Of a stretch of DNA of 64,000 bases, positions 23,453 through 33,000 are shown in pieces; within the stretch, counting starts at the first letter, position 1, and each line of letters opens with the position of its first letter. Below the pieces are notes generated by a model. It saw only the letters and a list, made by a program, of their open reading frames with translations. It had not been told where the DNA came from and did not search any database. The stretch comes from Sporobolomyces roseus (taxonomy: Eukaryota; Basidiomycota; Microbotryomycetes; Sporidiobolales; Sporidiobolaceae): positions 620,001-684,000 of the forward strand of contig JADILM010000009.1 in assembly GCA_016617785.1 (NCBI GenBank), read 5' to 3'. The translations under genes and the position numbers were made by a program.

Positions 23453-24472
23453 TTACGAGATCAAAGGTAAAACTGTCTCATCCCAATTGTCTTCCCAGTT
23501 GTTCCAATTTCTTCCCATCCCTCTCTTCGTGTCTCCTCCTCCCGAGTCTTCGCCATCTGTTTCTGTCGATTGTGCTCCGTACTTGGCTTCTTTGATGCCT
23601 TGACCAAGTTTCTCAAGCTTCGAAGGTTGTTGATTAGGGAAATCTTCGAGCAACTCCTAATCGAAGCGATCACAAATGAGCACGAATCGGAAGAATGCTC
23701 AGAAGCACACAATGAGAACATACGATTAACTGATCAGCTAATTCCCTATCATCCCTGAAAGTTCTCCCATTAATCCCATCTTTCACTAATTCCCCAATAC
23801 TGTCCATTTATCTCTCAAAGAACCCGATCAGCTCCCTCGCTTCTTTCACTATCTTGAGAGAGAAGAACAAGGAAAGTAAAAAACGTACCATTCGAATCCC
23901 AGAGCCAAGACGGGTAATCCACACCCAAACATATCTACCACTTTCATAGGTAAATCCAAACCACTCGTACTCGTATGTAAACTGATTCCTAAATCACCCG
24001 AACCTACGTAACTCATTTTTTCACTCACTCATCAGCTCTCCTGTTAGAGTGAAAGAGGAGGGGGAGAGATTCACCGAGAAGTTTTGGATAGTCTTCGAGA
24101 CTCAACCAATCAGTTCTGATTCGAACCCATTCCCATTCCTCGAAAACTTCGAGACGCTCAATCTCACGTTCGAAAGTATCTTTACCAACACCTTTCCCAG
24201 TGACTAACATGACGATTCGAGGGAGTTTACTTTGAGCTTCTCGGGCTTTCAACTCGTAAGTTGATAGAGCTCGAAGAAGGATCGAAAGATCTTCGTCTGG
24301 AGTGTGGGAGGTCGAGGTGATTAGTAATGCTTGGCGAGAAGGGAGATGGATGGTGGGGGAAGTGAAGAGTGTTGAGTTTTGGGATGGGGAGGATTCGGGG
24401 AGGGAGGGAAAGTGAATGGATTGGAGGGAAGGGAGGCGGGTGAATAGCTATGAGATATAGATGGATTATTAG

Positions 24473-24515
<43 letters not shown>

Positions 24516-25518
24516 AGACGGACTTCGTGTGATTCTTGAGGCGTTTGTTTTCGGAACTGTTTGGGAGGTCGATCGTGGAAAGCTACGGTTCGACCTCTGT
24601 AAGATCGAAAGCCTCGCTGATCAGTACAATGGATAAATGATCTGATCAGGTAGCAGCGTAATCGTGACGTACCTCAATTTAGCGTCTTTGACGAGTGCTC
24701 TCCTCATCGCTTCAGTAACCATCAAATGAGCATAAGCGTTCCTCCCAAACGTATACTCGATCCTGTATACCAAGAAGGGGTGAAGTAGTCAGAAACTGCT
24801 CGTTTGACTGGGCTTCAGCGTCCGAACGTACGATTTAGCGATTTTGACAATTGGATGTTTCTCTCCCAATCTCAATGACAACATTGAGTAACCCGTATTA
24901 TGCCAATCCACAATGATCCTACTCCCTCTCAAGAACGCGGCGAGTTGTACAATTGGAAGTGTAGGTATCGAAGGAGGATTCTGTGGGATCGCAACAAATC
25001 AGCTTTGAGACTTGGAATTTCGAGGTGATGATGAAAACGCACCTGTACGAACATATAGCCTGGACTTGTTCTGATGGTCCACACGAGTGTAGAGAGGAGG
25101 TAGAAAGCTCCAAGGAGTACTTTGATAGGTGCGAGTAAAAGGAAGATTGATTTGGGTAGTTTCGAAGTCCAAGGTAAAGGTTGTGGGAGGTATAATAATC
25201 TACATTCATCATTCTTGATGAACTCTTCTGGAGGTGGACTTGAACCTGTACTTGATAAGGGGAGTTAGGGAAGGGAAGAAGGGAGCGAGAGAGGGAAAAG
25301 GGGAAAGCGTTACCTCGATAAGCGATTATATTTAGTTCGAAACCGTTTCTGAGGAAACTCTGTGCGTGATACATCATTCTCGGAGAGCGAGTGAAATCTC
25401 CCAGTACGATTAGAGCGACTGATTGACGAGAACGAGTTGACGAAGTTGAACGAAATTGGAGGATGAGGAATAGGAGAGAGATAGCGCCCAGTAGAAGGGC
25501 GAATAAAGTGGGTATCAT
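23453..25518 (-). CDS. ALG1: ALG1, chitobiosyldiphosphodolichol beta-mannosyltransferase
   Basis: Adds the first mannose to GlcNAc2-PP-dolichol on the cytosolic face of the ER. Nine exons splice in phase to 495 residues. The N-terminus [20 protein letters not shown] is the membrane anchor. Then come [49 protein letters not shown] and the GT33 C-terminal lobe [45 protein letters not shown] and [12 protein letters not shown]. It ends [11 protein letters not shown], close to yeast and human ALG1. The last two junctions (23657-23723 and 23800-23888) were set by recovering the conserved [10 protein letters not shown] segment. The intron at 24478-24523 contains a pure (GA)n run of about 43 bases beside the donor. 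The gene diverges from SDO1. Confidence 0.95.
24478..24517. repeat. (GA)n dinucleotide microsatellite
   Basis: About 20 uninterrupted GA units inside an ALG1 intron, so likely polymorphic in length. On the coding strand this is a TC tract next to the splice junctions and may help acceptor or branch recognition. Confidence 0.9.
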
Positions 25519-25576
25519 AGTCGATCCTGAAGCATACGAAGTAGTTTAACGGTGAGTAGGAGAAGAGAAAGCGATG

Positions 25577-26648
25577 ATGAAATTGTTCTGTTCTTTTCAT
25601 CTTACAATTCACTTTACAACATGTCACTAACTTCTACCTATCTCTAGATGACTCGAAACTGATCAAGAGTTGAATACATAGGTCAGCTGGGAAACAACCT
25701 GGTACTCAAATCAAACTCACCAATGTATCAGTAGTCAGATTAAAGAAACAAGGCAAACGATTCGAGGTACGCTTCCCTTTACTCTCCAAGCTATCCCACA
25801 TGACTCATGAGGTGTATATGTCACCTAGATCGCATGTTACAAGAACACTGTACGAGCATGGAGGAGTGGTGCACAAACTGATTTATCCGAAGTCATTCAA
25901 ATCGACAACGTATTCTCAAACGTATCGAAAGGTGCAGTATCCCCAACTGGAGACCTCGAGAAAGCGTTCGGTACGACAGACAGGCAAGAAATCATGATGG
26001 TGATTTTGAAAAAAGGTGAATTACAAGTTGGAGAGAAGGAGAGAGCGGTAGAATTGGAGGATTTGAAGAGGGAGATTTGTCAGGAGGTCGCTCAGAGATG
26101 TGTCGATCCGAATACTCAGAGACCACATACTGTGGGCATGATTGAAAAGGCTATGAATGAAGTTGGTTATAATGTAGTAGGTGCGAAAGCTGCGAAAGCT
26201 CAGGTGCGTTCACTCGTTCTCTCATTCATCTCTACTGTTTTGTCCGTACTGATGTGACAATTTCATGTGAGCACAGGCTTTGGATCTGATTAAAGTTTTA
26301 CAAGCATCGAAATCACTCCCTATCGCACGCGCTCAAATGCGAGTAAGAATCACCATGGCATCAAAAGAAGGCAAACGACTGAAAGAGAAGATCTTACCAT
26401 TGATCACGAAAGTAGAAGACGACGAATGGTCAGATGAATGGGAACTCGTGAGTCTTCACTCTTTTCACGAATGTCCTTTCCAAACGAATACTGATTTTTA
26501 GATTCGAGAGGATCCACAGGTCGCTTTGATTGATCCTGGATCGTTCAGGATTATTGATGAGATCTTACAGAAAGAAGTGAAAGGACCTAAAAAAATGGAA
26601 ACCATGGCGTATTCTGCAGTAGTAGGAGACGATGAACGAATCGAGTAA
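25577..26648 (+). CDS. SDO1: SBDS/Sdo1 ribosome maturation protein
   Basis: With the GTPase Efl1, this protein releases eIF6/Tif6 from pre-60S subunits. The body is certain: QPGTQIKLTNVSVVRLKKQG, then IACYKNTVRAWRSG, LSEVIQIDNVFSNVSKG, the KAFGTTD motif, KKGELQVGEKER, VDPNTQRPHTVGMIEKAM and domain III SLPIARAQMRVRITM, ending in VALIDPGSFRIIDEIL. Exons are (25682)-25766, 25829-26203, 26277-26447 and 26502-26648. The first exon is uncertain, because the family begins only a few residues before QPxGQIKLTNVS and no ATG is in frame there. An 8-base first exon ATG AAA TT at 25577-25584, spliced to 25682, keeps phase and gives MKLSAGKQPG, for a 261-residue protein. Other first exons are possible. 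The gene is divergent from ALG1. Confidence 0.9.
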
Positions 26649-26817
26649 AACCCTGTCAATACTCTCTATAGACATGACTCTCACAAAAAGCTACTTCCTC
26701 ACACGAGAGAGAAGGGAATCAAAACCTAATTATCAAAACAAGGGTATCATCTTTTCTTACTAACGAATATGTACTGCTTTTGGCTTCTTTCGATTTATAG
26801 CTACAAATTTCCTTCAT

Positions 26818-28494
26818 TCATTCCGAGTCGACATCCCAATCTCTTCCTTTCCTTCCTCTTCCCTTTCCCGTCCCTTTCCCCCTTCTCTCACGTCTTCCTC
26901 TTCCCTTCCCCCTAGTCCTCTTAGTTTCACCTTCATCGTCACTCTCAAACCCTCCCTCCTCACTCTCAACCTCCTCCTCCTCCTCCTTAACCTTCCTTCC
27001 TCCCCGTCTCCCAACATTTCTTTCCTTTCTCTTCTCCTCAAAAGTGTCCAACCCAGTCTCGTACACCCATCCCAACTCGAACGGTTTCGGATAAGGTGGG
27101 TGGGATTTCTTTGGAACTTCCGGTTCGGATTTGATCGTGAGGCGAGAAGAACGAGGAGTAGGTTTAGGTGGGAGAAACCGAGGGGGAGAAGCATGAGGAC
27201 GAGGGCGGAGGAGGATTCGACGCGGTGAAGGAGAATCGAGGAGACCGAGTGTGATAGCTATCGAGTTGGAGTCATCTCCGTCGTTTGAGAGAGAGGCTTC
27301 GAGGAGCTCGAGTAAGCCGGGAGGGAGAGTTGAGGGGCAGGATAACAGTCGAGAGAGGTTTCCGACAAGATCTTGAGCGCGTTCTTCGAGATTCTTGCGA
27401 ACGGAAGAGTCTTGATCCGAAGCCTCCTCCTCAGTGTCAACGTCTTGATCCTTCTCCTCATTCCGAGAGAGTTTGGGTTCTGGAAGAGGTGAAGCGAATC
27501 TCGGACCATGTTTCGGCGGAGGAGACAACGAAGGAGAAGGACTACTGCTGCTTGAGAGTTCTGAAAGTGGTGAACTATCGTCCTCCTGCTCCTCCTCCTT
27601 CACGGGCACTTCGATGGGATCCTCGACGAATGCGACGGATTTACGAGATTCAGTAGGAGAAGGGTGGAGGGAAAGATCCGACGTGAAGGCTTCTTGAGGT
27701 GAGATCGTCGTCAAGGCTGCAGGGATCGCCTCTTCTTCATCTTCTTCCTCCTCCTCCTCTTGTTCTGGTGCTGGCGAAGAGGGTTCTTCTGACTGTTCGA
27801 TGACGGGTGGAGGTGGGAGTTGAATCGGAACAAGTCCTCCCAATCCTCCGAGCGAAAGTAGATCTAATCCCGTCCCAATCGATAAACTTCTCATCCTATC
27901 TGCTCCTGGCATTGGCGTGTCTTCAGTTCGAGCGAGAGAAGCAGTCGTAGTCGAGATGAAATCGTGTGAACCAGTAGGGAACGGACCGAAATTGTACGAC
28001 AAGTTCGAAGTCGATTGAGTGAGGAAAGGAGATGGATCGAAACGAGGAGGTGAGGAAGCGATATGATGGAGACGCTGTTTCTTCCTTTCGGGACTTGGGC
28101 TGAGTAAGTTCGTGTATTGTCGTAAAACGTCGATTTCTTCTTCTGCTTCCTCCTCCTCTTCATCGGAATCATGAAAGACTTGATCTGAGTAGTGAGGGAA
28201 GATAGGGAACGGTTCTGAATTGGTGCGAGGGAAGGCGGGTTTAGGAATCGAGGAGGGGAGAGGTGGGAGGCATTCAGGTGCGAAAGCGTCGGAGAACGAG
28301 CGAGTCTTTGAGAGTGTAGGTTGATGAGGCGAGTCGACGCTGCCTACAACTACGACTCGATTCATTCCTGATCCTTCCGATTCTTCATCGTTACCTCCTA
28401 TCCCTTTACCGAGACACTGTTTAAACCCGAAGGTAACGCGTTCGTTCGAAGTGAGGTCGAAAGAGAGGGGAGTCGTTCCATTACTGCATGACAT
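26818..28494 (-). CDS. Acidic, disordered protein of unknown function
   Basis: Single open frame of 558 residues, with no introns, which is unusual here. I recognise no domain. The composition is Ser/Pro/Glu-rich with acidic runs (DSDEEEEEAEEEIDVL, EEEEEEDEEEA). It has a conserved-looking N-terminal piece (TSNERVTFGFKQCLGKGIGG), LSKTRSFSDAF and a more ordered stretch around 375-430 (LEERAQDLVGNLSRLL, PGLLELLEASLS). It ends in a basic RG/KG-rich tail (RTRGKGRGRRERRGKGTGKG). The layout suggests a nuclear chromatin- or RNA-linked protein, but that is inference. It converges on SDO1 with only 169 bases between stop codons. Confidence 0.75.
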   Translation of the reverse strand: MSCSNGTTPLSFDLTSNERVTFGFKQCLGKGIGGNDEESEGSGMNRVVVVGSVDSPHQPTLSKTRSFSDAFAPECLPPLPSSIPKPAFPRTNSEPFPIFPHYSDQVFHDSDEEEEEAEEEIDVLRQYTNLLSPSPERKKQRLHHIASSPPRFDPSPFLTQSTSNLSYNFGPFPTGSHDFISTTTASLARTEDTPMPGADRMRSLSIGTGLDLLSLGGLGGLVPIQLPPPPVIEQSEEPSSPAPEQEEEEEEDEEEAIPAALTTISPQEAFTSDLSLHPSPTESRKSVAFVEDPIEVPVKEEEQEDDSSPLSELSSSSSPSPSLSPPPKHGPRFASPLPEPKLSRNEEKDQDVDTEEEASDQDSSVRKNLEERAQDLVGNLSRLLSCPSTLPPGLLELLEASLSNDGDDSNSIAITLGLLDSPSPRRILLRPRPHASPPRFLPPKPTPRSSRLTIKSEPEVPKKSHPPYPKPFELGWVYETGLDTFEEKRKERNVGRRGGRKVKEEEEEVESEEGGFESDDEGETKRTRGKGRGRRERRGKGTGKGRGRKGRDWDVDSE

Positions 28495-28838
28495 GGAGTC
28501 GGAGGGTGAGGCGAGAGGTCGAAGGATCGAAGTCGAGAAGGAGAGGAGAGAGGCGAGAGAAGAAGCGGTTTATCGAGACGAGTTGAATAGAGATTTGACG
28601 GGTTTAGGGTCGAGTGTAGAAGAGATGGAATTCACAATGCGAAATAGTCGAGAGCTCGTGACATAGTGAGAGGAAGGAGAGGGAAAGAAGTGTCTCTCGA
28701 AGGGCATTGAACCTTGTTTTGAGTTTGCAGTCCGCGGCACCTCCGGTCTGTTTACTTCTTCTTCTCGTCCGTTCGAACGTTTTTTGATCCTTCCATCGAT
28801 TACTCACTCGGTCCTCCCCTTTTCTCTTCACGATCTCA
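28495..28838 (-). other. Intergenic region upstream of the disordered-protein gene
   Basis: About 340 bases between the Rab-like gene's stop and the next start on the same strand. No gene or clear motif seen. Confidence 0.4.
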
Positions 28839-30280
28839 TCACGTACAGCAAGCCCTCCTGAATTTCTGACCAGTCGACAAATTCCCATCCCTCTCATTGA
28901 TCCTGATCACTCCTTTATTCCCTTCTGATCGTGGCGAGGTAGATGGAGACTCTGAAGTGACCGAGAGGTTGTAAAGAATTCGTCGAGCGCAATATTGAAA
29001 CCTATTTTCAAGGAGGATTCGAGGAGCGTGAGATTCGAGTCATAACAGCTAGAGAGAGCAAGAGAAGGTAACGTACACTTCTTCTACGCCTTGACCGCTC
29101 TTTGCGCTCGTCCTAAAGAATTTGAATCCATCTTTCTCGAATCCCACCTCATTATTCACCACCTCTTCATCCTCATCGCTCTCATCTGCCTCTGCTTCTC
29201 CCTCCGGATCCACCTCTTTCAAATGTTGCTCGTTCTCCAACAAATGACCCTCATTCTTGTTATAAGGTCCACCCTCATAAATCGCTTTCGGATGACCATT
29301 CGGTTCGACCGAGATGGGTGGTCTAGGTGGTGAAGTAGCCATCAATAACAAACTCATTGGATTCAACGCTTGGGGTGTTGGGAGAGAGGAGGAGAGTTCG
29401 ATGGATGCGATAGTAGAAGAAGTGGATTGAGTTGATAAAGTAGGTCGTTTCGAAGAAGGGGTAATGGTCGAATTGGAATTTGTCGAGTTTGCGAGAGGCG
29501 GAGAGGAAGGAGAGAATGGGACGGGTTTAGTGATTGGTATAGAACGAGGTCCTATATCCAATTTCGTTTTGACTTTGTTCTGTTTCGCACTGGCACCTGA
29601 GAAATCCTTCGCCTTGACTTCTTCTCCATCTTTCTCTTCAAACCACCCTTTAACGTTCTTCCTAATCTTCTTCTCAATCCTCTTCCTTTCCTCCTCTTGA
29701 ACTAGATCCATTTTACACCCAACCAGAACCCAACAAAACCATTCTTCCATCTCTTTCCTCTCTCTCACCACATCGCACTTCCCTCGAAACTCTTCGAACC
29801 ACATCTTCAACTCTCTCAAGCTCTGTTCGATTGGTGTAGTGTAATCGAATGTCAAGATGAGTGCTTGTGAACCTCGAAAGAAAGGAGTAGAAATAGATTT
29901 GAATCGTTCTTGACCTAACAAGTAACCATCTCCCTCTAGTTCAGCACTCTGTCTTTCCCCCAAATGAGAGAGAGAGAGACATTACCAGCAGTGTCCCAAA
30001 CTTGTACCTCCACTTCCTCTTCCTCTTGTTGTTGATTCTCCCCACTTTGACTTTGACTTTCAAGTTTGATTGAACGAGTTAAGAAATCACAACCTATAGT
30101 AGCTCTATAACTCTTTTGAAAATCTCCCCGAATGAAACGATACCTCAAAGCGGTTTTGCCGGATGAGGTTGGTCCGAGGAGAGTTATTTTCAGTGGTTGA
30201 GATGAGAGGTCGAGGGGTGCAGATGAAGCAGAAGGGGAGGATAGTTGAGCAAGAGAGCTAGAGGTGGAGGGTTGAGGCAT
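28839..30280 (-). CDS. Rab-like small GTPase with a large insertion
   Basis: Three exons splice in phase to 431 residues, about twice a normal Rab. G1 LLGPTSSGKT is at about 34-43, the switch I-like region is YRATIGCDFLTRS and G3 WDTAGQERF spans about 94-102. Rab-like FFRGSQALILTFDYTTPIEQ follows. G4 is VGCKMDL at about 162-168, where Cys replaces the usual Asn, and G5 is RTSAKSG at about 366-372. Between G4 and G5 lie about 200 residues instead of about 30. The insertion is Ser/Thr/Pro-rich and then acidic. After G5 comes VEEVFQYCARRILYN and a basic tail ending RRACCT, with two cysteines suited to Rab geranylgeranylation. A 30-residue Ser-rich N-terminus precedes the fold. An alternative upstream in-frame ATG lies at 30451. 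The closest subfamily is unclear. Confidence 0.88.
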
Positions 30281-30665
30281 TGCACCCCGGATTTGCAGGC
30301 GGAAGTGAAGTGAAGAGAGAGATGAAAGGTTGAGAGATGGCGGGTGACGAAGTTTGAACATTTTGGTTTTTCGCAAGACTTTTGTTTCGAAAAGAAATCT
30401 CCTTTTGATCTCGATTGCTCGATACTTTGGCAGCGAAGACAAATGAGACATAGAGAAGAAGGAGAGAGCGAAATCGAAAAAGCGAAACGATCAAGAGCGA
30501 AATGTCGAGTAGAATCAAGATAGTATCAAATTTGTTAAACGACAACAAGGTTTCATCAAATCAAAGGATCGCCGACTCTCAAGCCCTACCAGATTACTGC
30601 TACAAGCTCCCAAAAATACCGGTCTCCTGCCCCACCCCTAATCCCCTCGATGTTCTCCCACACCT
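30281..30665 (-). other. Intergenic region upstream of the Rab-like gene
   Basis: About 385 bases. It is open in the Rab frame up to an ATG at 30451, so part may be coding if the longer start is used. Otherwise no gene seen; it also holds the VPS27 3' end. Confidence 0.4.
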
Positions 30666-30866
30666 TCAAAATTCAATCAATTCTCCCACTTTATTCTCCT
30701 CCTGTCGTTCCCTCTCCCTCCTCTCCTCCTCTTCTCTCCAAGGTTCCTCCAATGGAGCATGCGGTAGAGTTTCGAGTGATACTGGATTCCCAGAAGGTAC
30801 ACTAGGGAATTGGGATGGTTTATAAAAACCATTTGGCTGGGGTTCTGTTCGAATGGGTTCTTCGTA

Positions 30867-30900
<34 letters not shown>

Positions 30901-32752
30901 GGTTGTGCTGGGGCGTAGTAAGGTTCTGGCTGTGGAGGGAGTGCGTAGGAGGGTAAAGGTTGACCGGAAGAGATGGATTGGTATTGATAAGCTGGATTCA
31001 CGTATTGTTGGTGAGATTGAGATTGAGGTGGTGAGTATTGAGATTGAGGTTGAAGTTGTATTTGAGGTGAGTACACTTAATTGACAAGCGAGATTTGGGG
31101 TCAGAGAGTTTTCGAAAAGAAAAGAAAGAGAGAAAAACAACAGAAACGTTGCTTGCTTACTATTCCTCTCTGTTAATCCCGCACCATACAATCTCGCCGC
31201 CTCTCCCAACTTCCATTCCAACTCTCTCAACACCTCTCCCCTCCTCATAGTATCCTCCAGACTCTTCTCGAGCGCTCTCTGATCCTCGACCGCACGTCTA
31301 GCTAATTCCCTCTCTTGATAACTCAAATAACTTGGTCCTGGATGTTGAGGGTTGAAAGTCGAGGTGAATTGATCAAGGGTTTGTACTTGTGAAGGGGTTA
31401 GATCGTGGTTTGGGAGAGAGATTCGAGGGCGGGGACTGGAAGTGTACGAGTTTGAAGAGGGAGGTTGGGAAGGGAACATTTGAGAGTAGGTTAAAGCTTG
31501 AGTCGAGTCGTGGCGGGAGAAGGAGGGAGCTGTCGGAGGAGGTACGATATCTCGTAAGGAAGCTGCGATGGCTGCTGCTAGATCTGGATCTTCTTCGTCT
31601 CCTCCTCCTCCTTTTGATTTCTTCGTGTCTGATCCGAACTGAGAGGCGTAAGAAGGGTTGTACCCAGATGAGGAAGGAGCTTTCGGTGGTGATCGTAATG
31701 GACCGTGAGATGTCGAGTCGGAGGATACTTTCAAGGATGCTTCGATAGCTTTTTTCAAATCTTCATCTTCTTGATCTTTCCTACTCTTCTTTCCCGAAGA
31801 ACCCTTCTTCCCACCACCACCACTCGAACTATCACTCTTGACTGATTGATTCCTAGCCACTTCTGAACCTTTCCCTTCTTTGATCTTTTTCGAACATCCG
31901 TCACAAACTCGAACTTGTTCAGTGATTCCATAATGCGGTAACACTGCAGTTTGACTCGAACAAGCTGCATCGAACACTTGTCCACAATTTCGACAGTGGT
32001 GTTTCCGGTTGAAGGTGGAGAAATCGGTTCGACATCTTATACAATACGAAGAATCTTGCCATTCAGGTGCCTAACGAAACTCGACTCCTTCGTATCAGCT
32101 TGTGAATTTGTTCTGAGGAATAATGTGGCTCGTACATACCGATAATGAATCTACCATTGCGGCAGTAGCAGTTGGATCTTTAGCCGGGAAGGGTAAACCC
32201 TCATTCTTCATCTTGTCATAAGTCCTAACCAGGTTGGTATCCCTCAAATTATCCTTCCCTTTGAACGCAACTGCCCATTCTTGAACTTTGGCCAAAGTCT
32301 TCTCCCTCACATCTCGATTACTATCTTTTCCTGTCCCCCTCGCGAGTCCTTCTAATCCAGATGAGAAATCTTTGTCTGCGATTTGGACGAGAAAAGGAGT
32401 TCCACCGTTCTTGATGCAAACGTCCAAGACTTGCAAGGCCAATAGTTGTACGTTTGGGTTCGAGTGTTTGAGTCGGAGGAGAAGGGATTTGGATGCGGCG
32501 AGAGGAGGAACAGAAGCGGATCTGATGAGGTCTGCTAATTGGAGAGAGAGGGATAAATCGACGGGTGCTGAAGAAGGGAGTAGATCCGAAGTTGTCTTGT
32601 CTACACGTTGGGAGTGTGGTCAGTATCGAGGGAGAGAGAGAGGAGAGGTGAATTCGTCATCTCGGCGAGTGGGGTCAAATCAAGAGGGAGAACTCACCTA
32701 ATAGTGTATCAAACTCTGTCTGAGCAGGTGTAGCACCCCATAAGAAAGCCAT
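30666..32752 (-). CDS. VPS27: ESCRT-0 subunit Vps27/Hrs (VHS-FYVE-UIM)
   Basis: Binds PI3P and ubiquitinated cargo on endosomes and starts multivesicular body sorting with Hse1/STAM. Four exons splice in phase to 612 residues. The VHS domain (1-150) begins MAFLWGATPAQTEFDTLLDK, with LALQVLDVCIKNGGTPFLVQ and VREKTLAKVQEWA. The FYVE domain (about 173-232) has WQDSSYC, the PI3P-binding RKHHCRNCG and the closing RVC. Two ubiquitin-interacting motifs follow: DEDLKKAIEASLK and DPDLAAAIAASLRD. The next helical stretch is YLSYQERELARRAVEDQRAL. The C-terminus is Gln/Pro/Tyr-rich with an 11-residue polyGln tract, then an acidic end (GELIEF) where clathrin or ESCRT-I contacts are expected. The start codon is 248 bases from the divergent RAD7 start. 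Confidence 0.96.
30861..30903. repeat. CAG/CAA trinucleotide tract encoding polyglutamine in VPS27
   Basis: Alternating TGCTGT units on the plus strand encode about 11 consecutive glutamines on the minus strand. Likely length-variable between strains. Confidence 0.85.
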
Positions 32753-33000
32753 CTGATCGATTCAAAGCGAGAGAGAGAGTAAAGTGAAATGGGAAAGAGT
32801 AAGCGAATCTCCTCCTCGACAACCTCGCTTCAATTCTCAAGTAAATCATTCGACTACACGATAAATCATATTAGAGCGTAACAAATTGTAACCAAATAGC
32901 TCAGACAGTAATCAGAGAGAGTTAACATCTTCTCTTCTCAAATTGTCATCTCGCAACTTCTCCCTCTTTCACTCCACTTACTTCACTCCAATCTTGAGGC
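32753..33000. promoter_or_regulatory. Divergent promoter between VPS27 and RAD7
   Basis: 248 bases between opposing start codons. The RAD7 side has pyrimidine-rich TTCTCCCTCTTTCACTCCAC just before the ATG. No specific factor site is recognised. Confidence 0.4.
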
